A model generated the notes under the pieces. The model was given only the letters and a program-made list of their open reading frames with translations, searched no databases and had not been told where the DNA came from. 64,000 nucleotides of DNA from G038396625 sp038396625 (lineage in GTDB: Bacteria > Bacillota > Clostridia > Peptostreptococcales > Thermotaleaceae), in NCBI GenBank assembly GCA_038396625.1, contig CP121688.1, forward strand, positions 1,426,001 to 1,490,000, given 5' to 3'. The position numbers were made by a program, and so were the translations under genes. Positions 17,058 through 25,801 of this stretch are shown piece by piece. Each line of letters opens with the position of its first letter. Position 1 is the stretch's first letter.

Positions 17058-18974
17058 TTATGCAATTGTAGAACTTGTTTTCATCTTTTTTGCTCGTGCC
17101 AAGTGAGAAAATAAGAAGATTGCCAGTAGAGATATACCGATTGCATCAGAGAATAGTCCAGGTTTCACCAAGAGGATTGCTGCTGCAAATGCTAAAATTC
17201 TCTCATATACTTTAAGTTTATCCATAAAGTAATTCTCTGCTGCAGCGGCAAGACTGATAATCCCCAATAAGCCTGTTACAATGGCTAGAATTAATTTCCA
17301 AGCCACCACATTCTGCATTAATAAGATCGGGGAATAAACAAACATAAAGGGAATCATAATGCCTGCAAAAGCAAGCTTAAATCCGCTAAAGGCCACATCA
17401 GTTGGATTAGCACCTGCAATACCTGCTGCGGTATAGGATGTAAGTGCAACCGGTGGTACAACTGCTGAAAGTGTTCCATAGTAAAATGCAAAGAAATGCG
17501 CTGCAAGGGGTTCAACACCCATTCTTACCAAAGCTGGCGCTGCAATACTTGCCGTAATAATATAACATGCAGAAGCGGGGAGACCCATACCTAAGAATAT
17601 GGAAGCCACCATTACTAGAACTAATGCCAACCATAACTGTCCAAATGAAAGCTGCATAATATTAAAGGCAACAACTTGCCCTAATCCGGTCATTGAAACT
17701 ACACCTACAATAAAGCCAACAACACCGCATGCTGTTGCAACGGGAACAGCACTCTTAGCTCCTTCTTCAAGTGCTTCTAAGAACTTTGTGAAATTCATTC
17801 TTGTAGATTTTCTTAACATACTTGTGGCAATAACAGCAATTAATCCAAAGAATGCTGCAAATAAAGGGGTTAATCCTTTTACCAACAATATTAATATAAT
17901 AACAATCGGTAGCATTAAATGACCTTCATTTCTGATGACATTTTTAAGGTTTGGAAGTTTGCTTTTATCCATTCCTTGCAAGCCGATTTTTCGTGCTTCA
18001 AAATCAACCATTGTAAAGATTGCAAAGTAATAGAAAATCGCTGGTATAATTCCTGCGTACATTACTTTAATATAAGGGATGCCTAGGAAAGAAGCCATCA
18101 TGAAAGATGCTGCGCCCATGATAGGAGGCATTAAAATGCCACCTGTGGATGCCGCTGCTTCAACAGCTCCTGCAAATCTAGGTTTATAACCTACTTCTTT
18201 CATAAGAGGAATCGTAAAACTTCCGGTTGTAGCAACATTGGCCTGGGAACTACCACTAATTGTTCCCATAAGTCCACTGGCCATAACAGCAACTTGGGCT
18301 GGACCGCCCCTAAGTCTTCCTGCAAAAGCCAAAGCAAAATCGTTAAAAAACTTTGCAGTGCCTGTTTTATTTAGAAAAGAGCCAAATAGTATAAACATAA
18401 ATACATAGGATGCTGATACCATAAGGGTAACACCAAAGATGCCGCCATCTGTTAAATACATTCTTGTTAGGATTCTAGACCAAGAAAAACCTTGGTGTGC
18501 AAGTTTTCCAGGAAAAAGATAGCCAAACTTTGCATAAAGTATAAATCCTATGGAAAGAAGGGGTAAGATATTTCCTACTGTTCTCCTTCCTGCCTCTAAT
18601 GTTAGTAAAATGGCAATTACTGCAAATCCATAGTCTAGGGTATTGGGGATTAAGGACCTTTCAACTAAGCTATCATAAGTGAATAGTATATATAGACCAA
18701 TAGATACACCAAGGACACACAAAATCCAGTCAAGGATAGAAGGCTTATCTTTGGAAGATTTTTTGGACGCAGGATACATCAAAAAGGTCATTCCCAGCAT
18801 AAGACCCAAATGCAGTGCATTTTTTTTAATGGCAATCATAAGGCTGGCACTGTTAATCCATACATGAAATAATGAGGTAAATACTGCAAAGATAGTAACA
18901 AATGCTGCCACTCTGCCAGCTAGTTTTCTTTCTGTTATTGGTTCTTCTTTGGTTTTATTCTTTTTCGTTATCAT
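17058..18974 (-). CDS. TAXI-TRAP transporter fused permease (DctQ-DctM type)
   Basis: A 638-residue, highly hydrophobic protein. It combines a short DctQ-like N-terminal part with a long DctM-like part, the usual form for TRAP systems of the TAXI class. Characteristic DctM segments are seen, e.g. GLMGTISGSSQANVATTGSFT, AAASTGGILMPPIMGAASFMM and GMGLPASACYIITASIAAPAL. Start follows GGAGGG. It lies 74 bases after the TAXI binding-protein gene, with a GATACCCG/CGGGTATC hairpin (19011-19040) between, which may set the relative expression of the two. Confidence 0.92.
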   Translation of the reverse strand: MITKKNKTKEEPITERKLAGRVAAFVTIFAVFTSLFHVWINSASLMIAIKKNALHLGLMLGMTFLMYPASKKSSKDKPSILDWILCVLGVSIGLYILFTYDSLVERSLIPNTLDYGFAVIAILLTLEAGRRTVGNILPLLSIGFILYAKFGYLFPGKLAHQGFSWSRILTRMYLTDGGIFGVTLMVSASYVFMFILFGSFLNKTGTAKFFNDFALAFAGRLRGGPAQVAVMASGLMGTISGSSQANVATTGSFTIPLMKEVGYKPRFAGAVEAAASTGGILMPPIMGAASFMMASFLGIPYIKVMYAGIIPAIFYYFAIFTMVDFEARKIGLQGMDKSKLPNLKNVIRNEGHLMLPIVIILILLVKGLTPLFAAFFGLIAVIATSMLRKSTRMNFTKFLEALEEGAKSAVPVATACGVVGFIVGVVSMTGLGQVVAFNIMQLSFGQLWLALVLVMVASIFLGMGLPASACYIITASIAAPALVRMGVEPLAAHFFAFYYGTLSAVVPPVALTSYTAAGIAGANPTDVAFSGFKLAFAGIMIPFMFVYSPILLMQNVVAWKLILAIVTGLLGIISLAAAAENYFMDKLKVYERILAFAAAILLVKPGLFSDAIGISLLAIFLFSHLARAKKMKTSSTIA

Positions 18975-19010
18975 AAAATCCCTCCTTTATGCTGTCAAAC
19001 AAATGAATTG

Positions 19011-19040
19011 TGATACCCGACCAAATGATTAGCCGGGTAT
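19011..19040 (-). terminator. Intercistronic hairpin between TAXI binding protein and permease
   Basis: GATACCCG pairs with CGGGTATC around a 14-base loop, without a following T-run. More likely an mRNA-stabilising or attenuating stem than a full terminator. Confidence 0.5.
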
Positions 19041-19048
19041 CGCATTGA

Positions 19049-20071
19049 TTATGGTAATAACTCTTCTGGGATTTCTATTCCTTTTTCTTGATAATATCGT
19101 ACTGCGCCAGGGTGAAGTGGAACTGGAGGGAGACCTTTAATTGCTTCTTCTAATTTTACAAATTCTAATGCTTTATGAGAAGATGCTATTTCATCATAGC
19201 TTTCATAGATAGATTTTACTAATTCATAAACCAAGTCTTCATCTAAATCTGCACTAGCGATTAAAGCAGACTTGATGCCTACTGTTTTTACATCTTTATC
19301 TAGTTTTGAATACAATCCACCAGGCACTGTAAATTGACCATAGTAAGGTGCGATTTTATGCAGTTTTTCATAGTCTGCATCACTAAACTCTAACATTTTT
19401 ACAGGGGTTTTACTTGCAAATATTTCTGAAACCGCAGAAGTAGGAAGTCCACCTTCTGCATTCATACCATCCAATTGACCATTTTGCATGGCACTTGAAG
19501 CTTCAAAATAGCCCAGGTGTTCTGTATTAACATCATCAAATGTTAAACCACCTACATGCTCAAAAATAAGCTTACAGCTATACTCTGTTCCTGAGCCTGC
19601 ACCACCAACATTAATTTTTTGTCCTTTAAAGTCACTAATGGAATTGATGCCAGATCCTTCTGTAACCACAAATTGTGTAACATCAGGCCATAAAGCAGTT
19701 ACAAATCGCACATCTTCAAATTGATTTCCTTCAAATTTGCCTTCACCTTCATGGGCGAATAGTGTTAAATTTGCCATGGCGATGCCAAGTTGTGCTTCTC
19801 CAGACTTTAGCATATTTAAGTTTTCTACGGAACCACCGGAGGATTGAACAGATGCTACTACTCCTTGGTCTCCTAGTTTTTCATTCCATAAAGTAGAGAA
19901 GATTGTTCCTACAGGATAATAGGTACCTCCAGTAGATCCTGTTACAATGGTTACATATTGTGTTGTTGGTTTTTCATCAGAACTTGTTTCAGTTTTTTGG
20001 CCACATCCAGTTAAAGACATGATTAAGAATAGAGATACTAAGAATAATGCCAATATTTTTTTGTGTTTCAT
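19049..20071 (-). CDS. TAXI-family TRAP transporter solute-binding lipoprotein
   Basis: A 340-residue lipoprotein (signal ending LMSLTGC). The TAXI family signature follows: VTIVTGSTGGTYYPVGTIFS, then GGSVENLNMLKSGEAQLGIAM. Relatives bind dicarboxylates or glutamate/2-oxoglutarate-like ligands; the ligand here is not known. I choose ATG 20071 because GGAGGG stands seven bases before it; an in-frame ATG at 20086 overlaps that ribosome site. A sigma-54 promoter lies 52 bases upstream and the divergent-side kinase/activator pair is adjacent on the same strand. Confidence 0.92.
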   Translation of the reverse strand: MKHKKILALFLVSLFLIMSLTGCGQKTETSSDEKPTTQYVTIVTGSTGGTYYPVGTIFSTLWNEKLGDQGVVASVQSSGGSVENLNMLKSGEAQLGIAMANLTLFAHEGEGKFEGNQFEDVRFVTALWPDVTQFVVTEGSGINSISDFKGQKINVGGAGSGTEYSCKLIFEHVGGLTFDDVNTEHLGYFEASSAMQNGQLDGMNAEGGLPTSAVSEIFASKTPVKMLEFSDADYEKLHKIAPYYGQFTVPGGLYSKLDKDVKTVGIKSALIASADLDEDLVYELVKSIYESYDEIASSHKALEFVKLEEAIKGLPPVPLHPGAVRYYQEKGIEIPEELLP

Positions 20072-20122
20072 TTTACTTCCCTCCATTTTAATAGTTTTTT
20101 ATTACGCTTAAATTAGGATTAT

Positions 20123-20138
20123 TGCAAATATTATGCCA
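20123..20138 (-). promoter_or_regulatory. Sigma-54 (-24/-12) promoter of the TAXI-TRAP operon
   Basis: On the minus strand TGGCAT-N5-TTGCA, with exactly ten bases between GG and GC. It lies between the activator gene and the binding-protein gene it is expected to drive. Confidence 0.82.
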
Positions 20139-20286
20139 AATATTAAAATTAAGATAATGACCATTGATATTTATTTTTCTGAACAGTCCAAAGGTAGCAA
20201 AATACGAAGGATATAATAGGATGGATACAATAAATATTGATATAGAGATGAAGGGAAATAAAGATGTAGGATTCTTTTCAAAAACC

Positions 20287-20313
20287 AAAAACACCCTGCA
20301 AAATTTGCAGGGT
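20287..20313 (-). terminator. Terminator of the second kinase/activator pair
   Basis: ACCCTGCAAA pairs with TTTGCAGGGT, followed on the minus strand by GTTTTTGG. It stands about 150 bases upstream of the sigma-54 promoter and, as at 14111, might double as an activator site; here I see no further copies. Confidence 0.8.
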
Positions 20314-20325
20314 TGAAAAAATTTC

Positions 20326-21687
20326 CTATTCTTTCATATATTCTTTCAACTTATACCTTAAAGCTCTTTCGCTAATGCCTAAAACTTCTGCAGTTTTTCT
20401 TCTATTTTGCTCCATAGCTTCTAAAGTTTTGAGTATTACTTTTTGCTCTATATCAGATAGAGAAGTTCCGATTTCAATAGGAAGAATGTTGCCATTGTTT
20501 GCGTGCTGATGAAGTTTATACCTTTCAACTAAATCTTCAGGAAGGTCTTCTATCTGAATATAGTCATGATCTGTAAGGGCTACAGCTCTCTCAATAATGT
20601 TCTCTAACTCTCGAACATTCCCTGGATGATCATAATCTTCAATGATTTTTAACGCTTCTACTGTAATACCTTTTACATTTTTGTTCATTTCGTGTGCATA
20701 TTTTTTTAAAAAGGATTCACATAGTAAGGGGATGTCTTCCTTTCTATCTTTAAGATTAGGCAGCTTGATTGGAACAACATTTAATCGAAAAAACAAGTCT
20801 TCTCTAAAATTGCCCTTTTGTACTTCTTCTTTTAAGTCCTTATTGGTGGCTGCAATAATTCTAACATCTACTTTTTTTCCTTTTTCAGCACCAAGAGGGA
20901 AGACCTCCTTTTGTTGGAGGACACGAAGGAGTTTTACTTGTAAGTTTAAATGTAAGTCACCAATTTCATCTAAAAAAATGGTTCCCTCATGGGCAAGCTC
21001 AAATCTCCCTTTTTTTCTATGGTTTGCACCTGTAAAGGCACCTTCTTCATATCCAAATAATTCACTTTCCAGCAAATTTGCTGGAATTGCACCACAATTC
21101 AATACTTCTAAATTTCCTTTTTTTCTTTTTCCTTGATAATGAATTGCTTTTGCTACCAGTTCTTTTCCAGTGCCGCTCCCACCTTGAATTAACACACTTA
21201 CATTGAGATCTTTTACTTTATCTATAAGATGAAAAATATCCTTCATCTTTTTAGATTTACCAATAATGCCGTTCTTTCCATACTTGCTATAAACTTCATT
21301 TTCTAAATAATTTATTTTTTCATGCAAACGCTTATACTCTGCTGCTTTTTCTAATAATACCATTAATTTAGGTATATCTAAAGGCTTCATAATATAATCA
21401 TAAGCCCCTTTTTTCATAGCCTTGATAGAAGAATCAATGCTTCCGTAGGCAGTCATCATAATTACCACAGCATCATTTTGTGTATTTTTCACATTTTCTA
21501 GAATATCAAGCCCACTTATATCACCAAATTTTAAATCCAACAAGACAATATCGAAATGATGGTTTTTTAGATGATTTTCTACTTCGAATATATTGGTAGC
21601 TGTATGAACGTCATAGGTATCTTCAAAAGCAAAGGATAAAGAAGAACAGATTGATTTTTCGTCGTCTACGATGAATAGTTTATTCAT
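20326..21687 (-). CDS. NtrC-family sigma-54-dependent response regulator (second pair)
   Basis: A 453-residue activator. Receiver phospho-acceptor D51 (IVLLDLKFGD), Walker A GGSGTGKE, sigma-54 loop EEGAFTGA, Walker B region GTIFLDEIGD, and a C-terminal Fis-type helix-turn-helix (EQNRRKTAEVLGISERALRY). I choose ATG 21687, preceded by AGGAGTG; eight residues of extra open frame upstream are unlikely. It overlaps the kinase gene by 8 bases. Likely target is the TAXI-TRAP operon immediately downstream. Confidence 0.94.
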   Translation of the reverse strand: MNKLFIVDDEKSICSSLSFAFEDTYDVHTATNIFEVENHLKNHHFDIVLLDLKFGDISGLDILENVKNTQNDAVVIMMTAYGSIDSSIKAMKKGAYDYIMKPLDIPKLMVLLEKAAEYKRLHEKINYLENEVYSKYGKNGIIGKSKKMKDIFHLIDKVKDLNVSVLIQGGSGTGKELVAKAIHYQGKRKKGNLEVLNCGAIPANLLESELFGYEEGAFTGANHRKKGRFELAHEGTIFLDEIGDLHLNLQVKLLRVLQQKEVFPLGAEKGKKVDVRIIAATNKDLKEEVQKGNFREDLFFRLNVVPIKLPNLKDRKEDIPLLCESFLKKYAHEMNKNVKGITVEALKIIEDYDHPGNVRELENIIERAVALTDHDYIQIEDLPEDLVERYKLHQHANNGNILPIEIGTSLSDIEQKVILKTLEAMEQNRRKTAEVLGISERALRYKLKEYMKE

Positions 21688-23659
21688 TGGTGGCACTCCT
21701 TTTGTATTCAAATAGAGGTAGGCTCATGTCGATGTTTGTCCCAACTCCTAATTCACTATAGACGGTAACATCTCCGCCATTTTCTTTGATAAATTGATAA
21801 CTTATTGATAGGCCAAGACCTGTGCCATGATCCTTTGTTGTGAAAAACGGTTCAAAGATCTTACCTGTATCTTCGGATGTAATGCCACATCCATTATCTT
21901 TCATTAAGATGTGTGCAAAATCTCCTTGGACTTCTCCGATGATATAAATCTGTGGATTTTTTGTGTTTTCAAAGGATTCGATGGCATTTAATAAAAAGTT
22001 AATTATAATTTGTTTAAACTGCTGCTTGTCTACATAAATACATAGATCCTTTTTTATCTGTAGAAAGAGTTGAATGTTTTTGTTTTTTATTTGACCGCTA
22101 AAAAATCGAATAATTGATGCGATCTCTGTATATACATTTAAAATTTCTTTGTTAGGGATCTTAGGTTTTGCGTAGTCCAATAAATTTGAAATAATGACAT
22201 TTAACCGTTCGATTTCTCGTGGTACATCTTCTGAAATTTTTTCTCGAAACTCTTTTTTTTCATATTTATAAGGAATCAGTTCGATATACGTTTTAATAGA
22301 AGTAAGGGGATTGCGGATTTCATGTGCAATTCCTGCTACTAAACGACCCAAAGATTCTAGTTTATCTTTCATAATAATTTTTTCTTTCATCAACTTTTCA
22401 TGAGTTATATCTTTAAAGGTTAAAGTGGTTCCATAAACATCCTTTTCTGAAAGAATAAGGGGATAAATATTGTATTCAAAGATTTTATAACTCCCATTGT
22501 TATTTATTTTTTTTTCAACACTCATTTTTTCTTTGCCAGTTTCCAATACTTCATAGAAATCTTCCTCGAAAAAATATTCTTTTACGCTGGTATGTTGAAA
22601 ATGCTGGTTAATAAAGTTTTCTACAGGCATATTTAAAAAATATGCAGCCTTTTCATTGGCAGATAAAATCATTCCTTGATTATTAAAGGTAATAACACCG
22701 CTAAATATACTGTTCAAAATTTGTTCTTTAAAAACAGCCTCTCTTTTTAACTGCTGTGTACGAGTGTTGACTTCTTTTTTCAATAAATAATTCCATCGAT
22801 AAAAAATGAAAATACCAATTGTTGAGAAGAGTAAAATGCCTACAGAAAAGTATAATATTTTTTTTATATAGCTATAGGAAGGGTTGATAGGTTCACCAAA
22901 CCATTTTTTATAAATTTTGTCATAAGTACCATTTCTTTTTATCCTTGCAATACCTTCGTTAAAAGTTACAAGCAGTTCTTTGTTGCCTTTATTGACCACC
23001 ATCCCATAGCTTAAGGGGTTGATTTCTTCTCCTACGATTTTCACATAATTTCGATAGCCATTTTTTTGAGCTAGATAAAGTCCTGTTAAGCGATTTCCTA
23101 TATAGGCATCTACTTCTCGATGGATCAATTTGCTTAAGGCAATTTGTTGATTTTCGGCTTCAATGATGACAATGTTTTTTATAGTTTTTAATACGTCTAC
23201 CGCAATATCATTTTTTTGTATGGCAATTGTTTTTCCTTCGAGGTCTTCTAAATTTACAATATATTTATTGTCTACGTGTACGAAAATAGATTGTGATGAA
23301 ATAATATATGGATCTGAGAAATCGTAAAAATAGGTTCTTGAGGTTGAATATTTCATTCCTTGTATGGCATCTATATTTTTTTCGTTAAGCGCCATGATTG
23401 CTTCATACCAAGGCATAGGCTTTACTTCAATATCCATACCCATTTCAATTGCAACGGCTCTCATAATATCTACATTAAATCCTTTATATACACCATTTTT
23501 ATCCACATATTCAAAGGGCGGGAAATAGTTGTCACCGCCAATCACAATGGTTTTTTCGTCCCTAAAGCCTTGCGTTTCGGCATTTATATCCATAGAACAG
23601 ATAGAAATGATCAATAGGATAAAGATATATAATATTTTTTTTGTGCGAGAATGTATCAT
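21680..23659 (-). CDS. Histidine kinase with solute-binding-protein-type sensor domain
   Basis: A 659-residue hybrid sensor. After a signal helix, residues about 30-260 form a family 3 solute-binding domain (TIVIGGDNYFPPFEYVDKNG, GFNVDIMRAVAIEMGMDIEV, KGNKELLVTFNEGIARIKRNG). A membrane helix (about 272-292) and a PAS domain (FKEQILNSIFSGVITFNNQG) follow. The H-box is LVAGIAHEIRNPLTSIKTYI and the ATPase domain shows INFLLNAIESFEN, DNGCGI and GTGLGLS. An extracytoplasmic binding lobe fused to the kinase suggests direct ligand sensing without a separate receptor. Start follows AGGAGA. Confidence 0.94.
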   Translation of the reverse strand: MIHSRTKKILYIFILLIISICSMDINAETQGFRDEKTIVIGGDNYFPPFEYVDKNGVYKGFNVDIMRAVAIEMGMDIEVKPMPWYEAIMALNEKNIDAIQGMKYSTSRTYFYDFSDPYIISSQSIFVHVDNKYIVNLEDLEGKTIAIQKNDIAVDVLKTIKNIVIIEAENQQIALSKLIHREVDAYIGNRLTGLYLAQKNGYRNYVKIVGEEINPLSYGMVVNKGNKELLVTFNEGIARIKRNGTYDKIYKKWFGEPINPSYSYIKKILYFSVGILLFSTIGIFIFYRWNYLLKKEVNTRTQQLKREAVFKEQILNSIFSGVITFNNQGMILSANEKAAYFLNMPVENFINQHFQHTSVKEYFFEEDFYEVLETGKEKMSVEKKINNNGSYKIFEYNIYPLILSEKDVYGTTLTFKDITHEKLMKEKIIMKDKLESLGRLVAGIAHEIRNPLTSIKTYIELIPYKYEKKEFREKISEDVPREIERLNVIISNLLDYAKPKIPNKEILNVYTEIASIIRFFSGQIKNKNIQLFLQIKKDLCIYVDKQQFKQIIINFLLNAIESFENTKNPQIYIIGEVQGDFAHILMKDNGCGITSEDTGKIFEPFFTTKDHGTGLGLSISYQFIKENGGDVTVYSELGVGTNIDMSLPLFEYKRSATNE

Positions 23660-23770
23660 TTTTTTCTCCTTGTAAAAATAAATTTATTAGATAATTGGAA
23701 CGAGTATTCATAAATTCATCATAATATCTTTTTTGTAAAAATGCAAATTTGCTATGGAACTATCGATGAC

Positions 23771-23820
23771 ATTGTAATAATTTTGTAAAAAAATATACTT
23801 TTTTACAAAATTATTACAAT
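23771..23820. repeat. Long near-perfect palindrome upstream of kinase 2 and a small gene
   Basis: Two 22-base arms, exact reverse complements (ATTGTAATAATTTTGTAAAA... ), flank a six-base centre. It lies about 110 bases from the kinase start (minus) and 70 bases from the small gene (plus). No T-run follows on the plus strand outside the arm. Operator, enhancer or RNA stem are all possible. Confidence 0.8.
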
Positions 23821-23890
23821 ATAAGAAGGAATTTTTCAATAGATGTATAATTGTATCAATATAACAATAGAAACTTTGTGGGGTGAAAGT

Positions 23891-24139
23891 ATGAAGAGCA
23901 TTGATATGGGGGAATTATGTGGCGTAGATGATAAAGATACCATGGTAGATTTAATGAAGCAGTTTTTAAATTTTGCACAGGAGCTATTGGAAAAAGAGAT
24001 AATTACACAGGCTACTTATGATGAAATAACCTATCATAAAATAAAGTTTCTACAAATGATAGAAGCAGAACTTTGTTTGAATGAAGAAGCTTTAGCACTG
24101 GAAAAAACCTTTTCTGAAACGTTGAATCCTTATATGTAA
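23891..24139 (+). CDS. Small helical protein of unknown function
   Basis: An 82-residue acidic protein, predicted to be mostly helical and cytoplasmic. Start ATG 23891 follows GGGGTGAAAG; the open frame extends upstream to 23843, across poor start context. The central part (MKQFLNFAQELLEKEIITQA, then YDEITYHKIKFLQM) resembles the small protein at 56762 in layout (FLxxxxxLxxxxxIxxxxY...K..FL). No known domain is recognised. It has its own terminator and a long palindrome upstream. Confidence 0.65.
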   Translation: MKSIDMGELCGVDDKDTMVDLMKQFLNFAQELLEKEIITQATYDEITYHKIKFLQMIEAELCLNEEALALEKTFSETLNPYM

Positions 24140-24178
24140 AAGACCTCTCTATACTGTATAAGTATAGAGAGGTCTTTT
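24138..24178. terminator. Bidirectional terminator
   Basis: AAAAGACCTCTCTATACT pairs exactly with its complement around a five-base loop. It serves the small gene and the convergent symporter gene. Confidence 0.88.
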
Positions 24179-24204
24179 ATAATTAGATAAGTAAAAATAC
24201 AATA

Positions 24205-25374
24205 CTATTTTCCAAGTTTATGCCCGGAAATTCTATTGACAACGAGTGCAATAGCACCGTCTCCAGTAACATTACATGCAGTACCAAAGCTATCTTGTGC
24301 CAAATATAAGGCAATCATTAAAGAAGTTAAGGTTGGTGTAAAACCTAACATAGATTCCAATAATCCTAATGCAGCCATAACAGCTCCTCCAGGTACTCCA
24401 GGAGCCGCCACCATTGTAACACCTAGCATCATAATGAAAGGAAATATGCTAGCAAAGGATGTTTCCAAGCCATTTAACATCATAACTGCCATTGCGCAGC
24501 TTGTAAGGGTAATGGTGCTTCCAGATAAGTGAATCGTTGCACAAAGAGGAACAACAAATTCTGCTACGCCATCATCTACGCCGTTTAGTTTTGTTTGTCT
24601 AAGTGTAACAGGGATGGTTGCTGCAGAAGATTGCGTTCCAATAGCTGTAAAATATGCAGGTATCATATTTTTAAGTAGCCTAAAAGGATTACCGCCAGTA
24701 ACACTTCCTGCAATAAGATACTGTATAATGATAATTGCCATATGAAGAATGATAATCATCACAAATACTTTGGCAAAAACAGACATGATAGTTGCAACCT
24801 GTCCTGCAAAAGTCATGTTCGCAAAGATGCCTAAAATGTGAAAAGGCAACAATGGAATAATAATGTTTGAAATAAGTTTTTCGATAATTTGCTGGAAATC
24901 ATTCATAAATCTTTTTATGCTATCTCCTTCAATCGCAGCAATACCTAATCCTAGGGTAAATGCGATTAAAAGCGCTGTCATAACCCCCATGATGGGAGGC
25001 ATATCTACCTTAAAGAAAGGTGCTACCAATGACTCTTCGGGATTTGCCGCATCAATTACTAAACCGCCAACTTGTAGAAAATTAGGAAGTACCATAGAGC
25101 TGGTAAAATAAGCTACAGAGCCTGAGATGATAGTTGATAAATAAGCAATTCCAGCAGTAATTGCCAGTAATTTTCCAGCACCATTACCTAGTTCACCAAT
25201 ACCAGGGGCTACGAATCCTATAATGATAAGAGGAATAACAAATCCTAAGAAATTTCCAAATATGCTATTGAATGTAGCGAGCAACTGGACAAACCAGCGT
25301 GGTGCAATGTTGCCAAATAAAATACCTAATGCTATGGCAATCAAAAGTTTAGGCAATAAACCTATTTTTTTCAT
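24205..25374 (-). CDS. Dicarboxylate/amino acid:cation symporter (DAACS family)
   Basis: A 389-residue carrier of the glutamate/aspartate/serine type. Re-entrant loop motif TQSSAATIPVTLRQTK and the transport-core motif AQDSFGTACNVTGDGAIALVVNR are present, the latter typical of Na+- or H+-coupled DAACS proteins. Eight transmembrane segments plus hairpins fit the family. Start follows AGGAGT. Monocistronic by its position between a terminator and a divergent CDF gene. Substrate could be glutamate, aspartate, serine or a dicarboxylate. Confidence 0.9.
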   Translation of the reverse strand: MKKIGLLPKLLIAIALGILFGNIAPRWFVQLLATFNSIFGNFLGFVIPLIIIGFVAPGIGELGNGAGKLLAITAGIAYLSTIISGSVAYFTSSMVLPNFLQVGGLVIDAANPEESLVAPFFKVDMPPIMGVMTALLIAFTLGLGIAAIEGDSIKRFMNDFQQIIEKLISNIIIPLLPFHILGIFANMTFAGQVATIMSVFAKVFVMIIILHMAIIIIQYLIAGSVTGGNPFRLLKNMIPAYFTAIGTQSSAATIPVTLRQTKLNGVDDGVAEFVVPLCATIHLSGSTITLTSCAMAVMMLNGLETSFASIFPFIMMLGVTMVAAPGVPGGAVMAALGLLESMLGFTPTLTSLMIALYLAQDSFGTACNVTGDGAIALVVNRISGHKLGK

Positions 25375-25591
25375 TTACATCGACTCCTTTTAGAAAAAAT
25401 TGTTAAATCTTATGACTCATACAGTTTCTCATTATAACATAATAAATGACAAAAGCTAATTTTTAAAAGGTTTAAAATGTTTATAATGTTTTTAAAAACA
25501 AATTTTGTACATTATTAGATTTTTGCACTGTAAAATTATTATTACCAAATATCAAAAAAAAAACAGGAAAACAATAAAATTTTCTTGCTTC

Positions 25592-25633
25592 TTGACATGT
25601 TTGGTTGCTGGCTCTATAGTTGTAACGTTACAA
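25592..25633 (+). promoter_or_regulatory. Sigma-A promoter with a perfect palindrome at the start site
   Basis: TTGACA (25592-25597), 17 bases, TATAGT (25615-25620), directly followed by the palindrome TTGTAACGTTACAA (25620-25633). The palindrome overlaps the predicted start, a repressor position. It reads toward the CDF gene; a second weaker TTGCGA...TATAAT pair lies near 25736-25763. Confidence 0.6.
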
Positions 25634-25801
25634 GATCATAAAGTCGTCAAAAAGAAAAGGATCATCGTAATTGTTATCAATTGATAAAAAATTGCATAAG
25701 AGAATAAATGCCATAAAACATTTGAAAAATAAGGGTTGCGAAAAAATAAAAAACAAATATAATAGAGTATAGTTATTTCAATTGAAAATGGAGGAGAGGG
25801 T

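Noticed and set aside
17599..17922. 107-residue plus-strand frame inside the TRAP permease gene
   Set aside because: Thr/Asn/Pro-rich antisense shadow of hydrophobic coding sequence.
25375..25591. Sigma-54 promoter for the DAACS symporter
   Set aside because: No GG-N10-GC element occurs upstream of the gene on the minus strand, unlike the other transporter operons.
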